A stretch of 18,856 nt of DNA from Bacillota bacterium (lineage in GTDB: Bacteria; Bacillota; UBA994; UBA5500): NCBI GenBank assembly GCA_023436245.1, contig JAEZJZ010000041.1:1-18856 (forward strand), read 5' to 3'. The notes under the pieces were generated by a model. The model was given only the letters and a program-made list of their open reading frames with translations. It was not told where the DNA came from and searched no databases. Below are positions 13,499 through 18,856 of the stretch, one piece after another; position 1 is the stretch's first letter, and each line of letters begins with the position of its first letter. A program made the position numbers and the translations under genes.

Positions 13499-14110
13499 TC
13501 AGTGAAGAAGCGCAACTACGCCAAGCCCCATCCTTACGGCGAACCCGATCAGAATCAGGCCGCAAAGGACATTCATGCTGCGCATCGCCCTTGGGCTAAG
13601 TATCCGTCGGAAGCAGGACACGAGAGTTGCCAGGCCGAGGAACCAGATGAAGGACGCTGAGGCCACCCCGGTGATGAACAGGGTGGCAGCCGATGGCGAG
13701 AGCGAGGCCCGCCAGCCGCCCAGCAGGAGAGAGCCGTCGATCACTGCTTGCGGGTTGAGCCATGTTACGGCAAAGCAGCTGAGGATGATCCCGTGCAGGC
13801 GCTGGTCTTCCGTAGCTCCGCTCGAGAATCCCGGCTTGGATTTGAGCAGACCTATGCCAATGCCGAGGACAGCCAGGCTGCCGACGAGCATGACTATCAT
13901 GCGAAGCACCGGAAACCGAAAGAGGATGGCGCCGACTCCAAAGAAGCAGGCCAGAGCCAAAGAAACGTCGAAGCAGATGGTGACTAGCGCCACTTGCAGA
14001 GCCCGCAATAGACTGGAATGCATGGCTGTGTTGATCACGTACATGTTCTGCATACCAATGGGGGCTACATAGGCTAGTCCGAGAATGAGTCCTTGCACCA
14101 GGTAACGCAT
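13499..14110 (-). CDS. LysE/ArgO family amino acid exporter
   Basis: A 203-residue membrane protein with about six helices, the usual length of LysE-type exporters. The signature near residues 16-22, APIGMQN, corresponds to the conserved (A/L)xG(A/P)QN of LysE and ArgO, which export lysine or arginine. CFAVTWLNPQAVID near the middle is the second conserved block (TxLNPxxxxD). The substrate is probably a basic or other small amino acid (family inference). ATG 14110 has GGAGA six bases upstream; the longer frame to 14170 lacks a site and would cover the promoter. No lysG/argP-type regulator is adjacent. Confidence 0.88.
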   Translation of the reverse strand: MRYLVQGLILGLAYVAPIGMQNMYVINTAMHSSLLRALQVALVTICFDVSLALACFFGVGAILFRFPVLRMIVMLVGSLAVLGIGIGLLKSKPGFSSGATEDQRLHGIILSCFAVTWLNPQAVIDGSLLLGGWRASLSPSAATLFITGVASASFIWFLGLATLVSCFRRILSPRAMRSMNVLCGLILIGFAVRMGLGVVALLH

Positions 14111-14141
14111 CAGTCTCTCCTTGCTGCCAACTCTCTGGCTG

Positions 14142-14170
14142 ATGATAACTAGTAGGGCGCCAAGTCTCAA
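14142..14170 (-). promoter_or_regulatory. promoter of the LysE-family gene
   Basis: On the minus strand TTGAGA (14165-14170) and TATCAT (14142-14147) are 17 bp apart, about 32 bp before the start codon. Between here and the M28 gene at 14408 I see no gene; that stretch probably holds the plus-strand promoter, which I cannot place with confidence. Confidence 0.65.
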
Positions 14171-14407
14171 ATTACATGATGCAAGGCTTCTTCATGCCTG
14201 AAACCAAACGGACTCGGACTTGATGCCGTATGATAGGTTCTTAGTTCGTAGAGTACCAGTAGTATATACGCCAGCCACGTAGCTGCACCTGCTCACAGTA
14301 GCTTGGGATTGATCCTAATCCGACATGAGCTGGCACTTGCCAAATGGCTTCTTTCCAGAGATGATTGGGGTATCGGGCGTTGTGAATCTGTTTTGGAGGA
14401 GTGATCT

Positions 14408-15385
14408 GTGAGCAAATCGCGAGGATTCCGCTGGGGAGCGCCCCTGCTAGTGCTGTTGTCACTTCTGGTAGTCACTGCCGGATGTCAATCGACTTTTGAT
14501 CAACGAGGCTGGGCTGACTTATCTGATGATGAAATGCAGTCTCTGCTCGGCCTCTATGATCACGAACTGCAGATGTCCTGGGTCAAGGAGTTGACCAGCA
14601 TCACCTACGGCGGGCGGGAGGCTGGCACCAGATACGAAGATCTGGCCGGCGACTTCCTGATTGAGCAGTTGTCATCATTCGGCTTGGAGCCTTGGCGCGC
14701 AGGTGGACTGGATGATTACCGTCAGAGCTTCGATTTGCCTCGGGGTACAGAACCGTCAGAGAACATCATCGCAATCCTGCCAGGAAAGAGTGCGGAGCAC
14801 TTCCTGCTGATCGGGGCCCACTACGACCACATGGGAATCATCGACGGGGTGTATCAGCCGGGAGCCGATGATAACGCAGTCGGAACGGCTGCAGTGCTGG
14901 AGTTGGCCCGCGTGTTCAGTGCCAGTGAGTTGACACCCGAGATGAGCATCGTCTTCGTGTTCTTTTCGGGCGAGGAGAAGGGATTGATCGGCAGCAGGGC
15001 GTTGGCAGAGCACCTCAAACAGCAGAAGCTGGACGATCAAGCTGTGCTGCTCAACTTGGATGTGATCGCCGGAGTGAGTGGCGAGACATACGTCATTTAT
15101 GACAGTGGGCATCGCCAGAATGAAGTCTGGATTGACCGAGCGGAGCAGGAGATCGCTGCAGCCGGGCTTACCCCTAAGGTGACGCAGAAGCTCAGCGGCG
15201 GTGTCGACAGCATGCGCTTCAGCGAGGCGAAGATTCCCGCGATCACATTGCTTTGGGGCGAGTTGCCGGCGGATCACCCTTATCTCCATCAACCGAGTGA
15301 TACCTACGATAACCTTAATCCAGAGATCGTGGCAGCAGCCACCACTGCCTCCTTGCGTGTGGCCTGGGCCTTTGCCATGCGTTAG
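14408..15385 (+). CDS. M28 family zinc peptidase, lipoprotein
   Basis: A 325-residue exported peptidase. Basic residues, then a hydrophobic stretch (about 11-22) ending in VTAGC, form a lipoprotein signal with the lipidated Cys at about 26, so it sits on the outer face of the membrane. The two-zinc aminopeptidase site is complete: H138 (GAHYDHMG), D154/D155 (PGADDNAVG), E189/E190 (FSGEEKGL), D218 (NLDVIAG) and H294 (LHQPSDTYDN). It should release N-terminal amino acids from peptides outside the cell. GTG 14408 has GGAGGAG eight bases upstream. The QueG-like gene follows after 32 bp on the same strand, probably in one operon ending at 17500. Confidence 0.92.
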   Translation: MSKSRGFRWGAPLLVLLSLLVVTAGCQSTFDQRGWADLSDDEMQSLLGLYDHELQMSWVKELTSITYGGREAGTRYEDLAGDFLIEQLSSFGLEPWRAGGLDDYRQSFDLPRGTEPSENIIAILPGKSAEHFLLIGAHYDHMGIIDGVYQPGADDNAVGTAAVLELARVFSASELTPEMSIVFVFFSGEEKGLIGSRALAEHLKQQKLDDQAVLLNLDVIAGVSGETYVIYDSGHRQNEVWIDRAEQEIAAAGLTPKVTQKLSGGVDSMRFSEAKIPAITLLWGELPADHPYLHQPSDTYDNLNPEIVAAATTASLRVAWAFAMR

Positions 15386-15417
15386 GTAGATTGTTGCCGC
15401 GACATAGGAGGGAAAGT

Positions 15418-16242
15418 ATGGACAGAGAATCGATAGTCTCCAGGGCGACAGCTTTTGTGGAGGATGCCCCTGCTAACCGAGTCACTGCCGAGTTGGCCAT
15501 TTCGGAAGAGCTGGTCGGCATGCGCATGTTTCAGGCGCCGATCTTTGGCTTTGGCGCTGCTGCTGATCCCTATTTCCAGAAGTTGCAGGAACCGGCTGCC
15601 GTCGGTCCCCATTTTTGCTTGCCGTCAGAGTGGCTGCCGGGGGCCGAGACAGTGATCTCGTTCTTCCTGCCGTTCACCGAGGCGGTGATTGCCGGCAATA
15701 GCCGGGTAATGAACTGGCCGTCATCGGAGTGGCTGCACGCCCGGATTGAAGGGCAATCATTCTTGCTCAGTCTCTGTAGGTTCCTGCAGGCTGAGTTTCA
15801 GTCGGCTGGATATCAGGCAGTCGTTCCGGCGCTGGACCCGAGGTTCACCATGGTGACAGACGTCGCGGAAGACCGTTTCACCAGCAATTGGTCGGAGCGC
15901 CATGTTGCCTTCGTCTGCGGCTTGGGCACCTTCGGCCTCTCCAAGGGACTGATCACCAGGCGCGGAGTGGCTGGCCGGTTTGGCAGTCTGGTGGCCGACC
16001 TGCGCTTGCCGTCCGACGCAAGGCCGTATGAGGGTGTCTACGAGTATTGCACCTTCTGTGGAGCCTGTGTGCGGAACTGCCCGGCAGAGGCGATCTCTTT
16101 GCAGGTCGGCAAGCGGCACATTCCCTGTTCAGACTTCTTGGAGCGGACCAAGGCCGCATTTTCGCCTCGCTACGGGTGCGGTAAGTGCCAGGTGCAAGTG
16201 CCTTGCGCCACCGGCATCCCCAGCAGAGTCGACTTAAGGTAG
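15418..16242 (+). CDS. QueG-like double [4Fe-4S] protein
   Basis: A 274-residue cytoplasmic protein related to the catalytic part of epoxyqueuosine reductase. RHVAFVCGLGTFGLSKGLITRRG (about 161-183) corresponds to the corrinoid-binding core region of QueG (AGLGxxGxNxxLI). Then come CTFCGACVRNCP (C211, C214, C217, C221) and a second set, C237 and CGKCQVQVPC (C254, C257, C263), for two iron-sulfur clusters. It lacks the C-terminal HEAT-like repeats and is shorter than true QueG (about 350-380 residues), so queuosine synthesis should not be assumed. Such short paralogues are frequent in anaerobic Clostridia and may be corrinoid-dependent reductases. AGGAGGG is at proper spacing from ATG 15418. 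The HutD-like gene begins 16 bp downstream. Confidence 0.82.
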   Translation: MDRESIVSRATAFVEDAPANRVTAELAISEELVGMRMFQAPIFGFGAAADPYFQKLQEPAAVGPHFCLPSEWLPGAETVISFFLPFTEAVIAGNSRVMNWPSSEWLHARIEGQSFLLSLCRFLQAEFQSAGYQAVVPALDPRFTMVTDVAEDRFTSNWSERHVAFVCGLGTFGLSKGLITRRGVAGRFGSLVADLRLPSDARPYEGVYEYCTFCGACVRNCPAEAISLQVGKRHIPCSDFLERTKAAFSPRYGCGKCQVQVPCATGIPSRVDLR

Positions 16243-16258
16243 GGAAGGGGTGAGTTGA

Positions 16259-16843
16259 TTGGGCGATCAATATGAGTTGATCCCGGCCACCGAGCAACGG
16301 ACTGTTGCCTGGTCCGGCGGGTTGACCATAGAGTTGGCCGTCTTTCCTCCTGGAGCGAGCTATGCCGGCCGGGATTTTCAGTGGCGCTTAAGCACAGCTG
16401 TTGTCTCTGCGCCCGAGTCCGCTTTCACGGCGTTACCGGGATTCCAGCGGCTGTTGATGGTTTTGTCCGGCCAGATGCAGCTGACTCATATCGGCCATCA
16501 TCAAGCATTCCTGCAGCCCTTCGAACAGGATTCTTTCTCTGGGTCGTGGGAAACGCTCTGCCGGGGAACAGGTCGTGACTTCAACTTGATGTTGACAGCT
16601 GGCTGGCAGGGCAGTCTGCAGGCGAGGACATTGACCAGTGACGTGCCCTTTACCATTCGGTCGGAGCATCCGAACTCAGTTAGCGCTTACTATTGTCTGG
16701 CCGGCAGCGCCCACTTGCAGCTGCCGGGTGGCACTTTGCTGGATCTGGGCCCTGGAGACTTCCTGAGAGTCGATGCTGTGAACGTTCGCCTGCATGGACC
16801 TGCCACTGTGGTCTGCGCCCGCATCTGGCCGGAATCAACTTAG
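16259..16843 (+). CDS. HutD/Ves family cupin-like protein
   Basis: A 194-residue protein of the HutD/Ves family, a double-stranded beta-helix fold. Visible blocks are WRLSTAVVSAPESAFTALPGFQRLLMVLSGQMQL (about 42-75), QPFEQDSFSG, and GTGRDFNLML (about 104-112), which match the family's W+IS-A, GPFS-FPG--R, PF-GD and G---DFNLM signatures. A second cupin-like half (YYCLAGSAHLQLPGG…LGPGDFLRVDA) follows. Members are linked to histidine utilisation or cold response in proteobacteria, but no hut gene is near, so the role here is unknown. It starts at TTG 16259 with AAGGGG seven bases upstream. It lies between two redox genes in the same operon. Confidence 0.8.
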   Translation: MGDQYELIPATEQRTVAWSGGLTIELAVFPPGASYAGRDFQWRLSTAVVSAPESAFTALPGFQRLLMVLSGQMQLTHIGHHQAFLQPFEQDSFSGSWETLCRGTGRDFNLMLTAGWQGSLQARTLTSDVPFTIRSEHPNSVSAYYCLAGSAHLQLPGGTLLDLGPGDFLRVDAVNVRLHGPATVVCARIWPEST

Positions 16844-16927
16844 GCAAAGGACAAGAACCAAGCCATGGCTTCTCAATCGCACATTATCTCCGAATCATGC
16901 AGCGTGCATCAGCAAGGGGGCAGCAAC

Positions 16928-17464
16928 GTGAAGACGATAGTGGTTTACAGGTCAAAGACCGGGTTCGCCAAGCAATACGCTGAATGGATTGCAGAGTCAC
17001 TCTCTGCAGATCTGTTTGAGGCCGGCAAGGTCGATGGGCAGGTCCTGGCGTCCTATGACAACGTGATTTACGGCGGAGGGCTCTATGCCGTGGGCATCAA
17101 TGGGGTGAAGCTAATCAAGGACAATCTGCACAGGTTGGCAGGGAAGAAGGTCGTGGTCTTTGCCACCGGAGCATCGCCCGGACGCCCGGAGGAGTTGGAT
17201 AGCATGTTGAGCAGCAACTTCACGCCCGAGCAACTGCAGCAAGTTCGTTTCTTCTACCTGCGGGGCGGGTTTGATGCCAGCAAGCTGACGCTGGTCGACC
17301 GGCTGTTGATGTCCATGCTGAAGCTGAAGCTGAAGCGGAAGCAGCGGAGTGGGGCGCTCCTGCCGGACGAGCGGGGAATGTTGAACGCCTATGACCGCCC
17401 CGTCAGCTTTGCCCGCCAGAGCAACATTGCAGCTTTGGTCTCCTACGTAACGCAGAGTGAGTAA
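16928..17464 (+). CDS. flavodoxin-domain protein (HemG/Flavodoxin_5-like)
   Basis: A 178-residue single-domain flavodoxin. The FMN phosphate loop is VYRSKTGFAKQYA (residues 6-18), followed by YGGGLYAVGING (48-59), the flavin-stacking loop, and VVVFATGASPG (75-85). The C-terminal helix-rich part (LLMSMLKLKLKRKQR) resembles the extension of protoporphyrinogen-oxidase-like flavodoxins (HemG, Flavodoxin_5), though heme synthesis is not implied. GTG 16928 has GGGGG eight bases upstream and is preferred to the longer frame from 16865, which has no site. It is the last gene of the probable operon starting at 14408, 84 bp after the HutD-like gene. Confidence 0.85.
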   Translation: MKTIVVYRSKTGFAKQYAEWIAESLSADLFEAGKVDGQVLASYDNVIYGGGLYAVGINGVKLIKDNLHRLAGKKVVVFATGASPGRPEELDSMLSSNFTPEQLQQVRFFYLRGGFDASKLTLVDRLLMSMLKLKLKRKQRSGALLPDERGMLNAYDRPVSFARQSNIAALVSYVTQSE

Positions 17465-17468
17465 GAAA

Positions 17469-17504
17469 CAGCCCGCCGGCTCTAACTAGCCAGCGGGCTG
17501 TTTT
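17469..17504. terminator. bidirectional intrinsic terminator
   Basis: A 13-bp stem with one mismatch (17469-17481 with 17488-17500) and loop CTAACT, followed by TTTTGTTG on the plus strand and TTTCTTAC on the minus strand. It ends both the flavodoxin operon and the gap gene. Confidence 0.9.
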
Positions 17505-17528
17505 GTTGCGGTGCTCTAGGGGTGACCC

Positions 17529-18533
17529 TTACTTCCCAGCGTGCATGTGCTGTGCTAGATCAACCACGCGGTTGGAGTAACCCCACTCGTTGTCGTACCA
17601 GGCAACGACCTTGACCATGCGCTCGCCCACGACCATGGTTAGCGGAGCATCTACGATAGAGGAGTGGGCGTTCTGCACGTAGTCAACTGAAACCAACTGC
17701 TCGTTGGAGACGCTGAGGATGCCCTTCATCGGGCCAGCTGCCGCTTCGGTGAGCGCTTGGTTCACTTCTTCGGCAGTCACTGACTGGTTCAGCTCGGCCA
17801 CCAGGTCAACCACCGAGACGACCGGGGTGGGGACACGGATGGCGAACCCGTTCAACTTGCCCTTCAACTGCGGCAGGACCAGTGCCACGGCCTTGGCCGC
17901 GCCAGTGGTGGTCGGAATCATGGAGATGGCGCCAGCTCTTGCCCGGCGCAGGTCCTTGTGCGCTTGATCCAGGATGTTCTGATCATTGGTGTAGGCATGG
18001 ACAGTGGTCATCATCCCGCGGGTGATGCCGAACGCTTCGTCCAGGACCTTGGCTACCGGCGCCAGGCAGTTGGTGGTGCAGGAAGCGTTGGAGACGATGT
18101 TGTGCTTGGCCACATCATAGAGGTGCTCATTCACGCCCATGACGATGGTGATGTCCTCGTTCTTGGCCGGGGCAGCAATGATCACCTTCTTGGCGCCGCC
18201 CTGCAGATGGGCCGCTGCCTTGGTGGCATCGGTAAAGACTCCGGTGCCCTCAACCACGACGTCCACGCCGTGCTCACCCCAGGGAATCTCCGCTGGGTTC
18301 CTGATGCTGCTGACGGCGATACACTTGCCGTTGACCTGCAAGCAGTTCTCGCCGACTTCCACTTGACCGGAGAACTTGCCGTAGGATGAGTCGTATCTGA
18401 AGAGATGAGCCATCGCGTCGATGTTCATCAGATCGTTGATGGCGACTACCTCTACTCCCTCGCGTTCGGCGGCGATGCGCAGAACCTGCCTGCCGATTCG
18501 ACCAAAACCATTGATTCCAATCTTCACTGTCAT
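17529..18533 (-). CDS. gap: type I glyceraldehyde-3-phosphate dehydrogenase
   Basis: A 334-residue glycolytic enzyme converting glyceraldehyde-3-phosphate, NAD(P)+ and phosphate to 1,3-bisphosphoglycerate in the cytoplasm. The Rossmann start KIGINGFGRIGR, the cofactor aspartate D34 (AINDL), the catalytic C152 (SNASCTTNC) and H179 (TVHAYTNDQ) are all present, as is WYDNEWGYS near the end. D34-L favours NAD+, but the second cofactor position usually read as Leu-Pro before HKDLRRAR is Gln-Ala here. ATG 18533 has AAGGAGG seven bases upstream. It is monocistronic: a terminator follows directly and no pgk gene follows, unlike many Clostridia. The promoter is at 18602-18630. Confidence 0.97.
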   Translation of the reverse strand: MTVKIGINGFGRIGRQVLRIAAEREGVEVVAINDLMNIDAMAHLFRYDSSYGKFSGQVEVGENCLQVNGKCIAVSSIRNPAEIPWGEHGVDVVVEGTGVFTDATKAAAHLQGGAKKVIIAAPAKNEDITIVMGVNEHLYDVAKHNIVSNASCTTNCLAPVAKVLDEAFGITRGMMTTVHAYTNDQNILDQAHKDLRRARAGAISMIPTTTGAAKAVALVLPQLKGKLNGFAIRVPTPVVSVVDLVAELNQSVTAEEVNQALTEAAAGPMKGILSVSNEQLVSVDYVQNAHSSIVDAPLTMVVGERMVKVVAWYDNEWGYSNRVVDLAQHMHAGK

Positions 18534-18601
18534 CAATAAACCTCCTTAGCCGTTTCTTGTCAAGGGAGGCCTCGCCATTTCAGGCGCGGCTTCTCGGTTA
18601 C

Positions 18602-18630
18602 AGATTACAGTTTATTTAGGCTACAGTCAA
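18602..18630 (-). promoter_or_regulatory. promoter of gap
   Basis: On the minus strand TTGACT (18625-18630) is followed after 17 bp by TAATCT (18602-18607), leaving a leader of about 60 bp. A perfect 10-bp palindrome, AATTCGAATT (18629-18638), touches the -35 box and could bind a regulator. Confidence 0.75.
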
Positions 18631-18730
18631 TTCGAATTAGTATATTCTCAATGCCCTGAACTGGCAACCTGCGTTGATGGATGCTTCCCGAATATTCTCT
18701 CAAGAAATGCGTTGTTCGATACGGTACACA

Positions 18731-18769
18731 GGAGAGCCCTCTGCTTCGCTCGGAGAGGCTCCCCTTTTT
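18731..18769 (+). terminator. terminator-like hairpin with no gene before it
   Basis: GAGCC-C-TCT pairs with AGAGGCTC (one bulged C) around a loop of about a dozen bases, followed by CCCTTTTT at 18762-18769. On the plus strand no coding frame lies between the gap leader and this hairpin, so it may end a short untranslated transcript or be an attenuator of something beyond the window. Confidence 0.5.
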
Positions 18770-18780
18770 GGCGTGAGGGC

Positions 18781-18856
18781 TGACACGGTAACTGAGTAAG
18801 GCTGGGCCGTGTCAATTGCACCCCAGGAAGAGCGCGAGAGAGACGACGGCTGTCGT
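18781..18856 (+). other. non-coding stretch with inverted repeats
   Basis: No gene is seen in the 323 bases from 18534 to the window end. Past the T-run, TGACACGG (18781-18788) pairs with CCGTGTCA (18807-18814), CTGGG (18802-18806) can pair with CCCAG (18822-18826), and ACGAC/GTCGT (18843-18856) forms a last small hairpin. The pattern suggests a structured leader or small RNA, but no known riboswitch or T-box signature was recognised. Confidence 0.3.

Noticed and set aside
14171..14300. Short plus-strand frame beginning MMQGFF
   Set aside because: Only 15 codons, no ribosome binding site and no domain; likely chance.
15418..16242. Naming the gene queG
   Set aside because: It is about 80-100 residues shorter than QueG, lacks the C-terminal repeats, and no other queuosine gene is nearby.
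16259..16843. Assigning a histidine-utilisation role
   Set aside because: Only the family resemblance supports it; no hutH, hutU, hutI or hutG is in the window.
18642..18699. ATATTCTC repeated 50 bp apart before the orphan hairpin
   Set aside because: An 8-base match in an A/T-rich stretch is expected by chance, and no larger unit is shared.

Overview
The window looks like chromosome from an anaerobic, moderately high-GC member of the Bacillota (Clostridia-like). This is inferred from strong AGGAGG-type ribosome binding sites, frequent GTG/TTG starts, sigma-A-like promoters, and several oxygen-sensitive redox proteins: an iron-sulfur flavoprotein, a flavodoxin-ferredoxin (EFR1 type), a QueG-like double-cluster protein and a flavodoxin. 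No phage, transposase, CRISPR, tRNA or rRNA was recognised.

Layout. 1-248: non-coding, with a 22-bp perfect palindrome and an imperfect 50-bp tandem repeat. 249-1574: an iron-sulfur flavoprotein-like gene converging on a six-helix membrane protein (DUF4386-like), with a hairpin between. 1681-2027: remnant of an S51 (dipeptidase E-like) peptidase. 2053-4099: methyltransferase, terminator, a small unknown ORF without a clear start, and a YjjG-type HAD phosphatase. 4096-5958 (minus): an MBL-fold hydrolase and a membrane diguanylate cyclase whose membrane half carries a nonsense codon and a frameshift. 6124-8125: M42 peptidase plus a GNAT acetyltransferase whose frame runs through its own terminator without a stop. 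7675-10998: a divergent redox and regulatory cluster, with TetR and nitroreductase on minus, and EFR1 flavodoxin-ferredoxin and a double-HTH MerR regulator on plus; two TetR-type operators lie between. 11091-11858: RibD C-terminal/DHFR-like reductase. 11929-14110 (minus): MATE efflux pump and LysE-family exporter, each with a good promoter. 14408-17464: probable four-gene operon of M28 lipoprotein peptidase, QueG-like protein, HutD/Ves-family protein and flavodoxin. 17529-18533 (minus): type I GAPDH with its own promoter. 18534-18856: non-coding, with an orphan terminator-like hairpin and further inverted repeats.

How the genes may work together: the TetR cluster has the architecture of an inducible redox or detoxification response. 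A TetR protein translationally coupled to a nitroreductase reads away from a flavodoxin-ferredoxin protein coupled to a tandem-HTH MerR protein. The 14.4-17.5 kb operon joins surface peptidase activity to flavin/Fe-S redox chemistry for no reason that can be read from sequence. A separate theme is gene decay: the S51 remnant, the diguanylate cyclase and the GNAT gene each show an apparent one-base loss. This is either real decay or a sign of base-level sequence errors.
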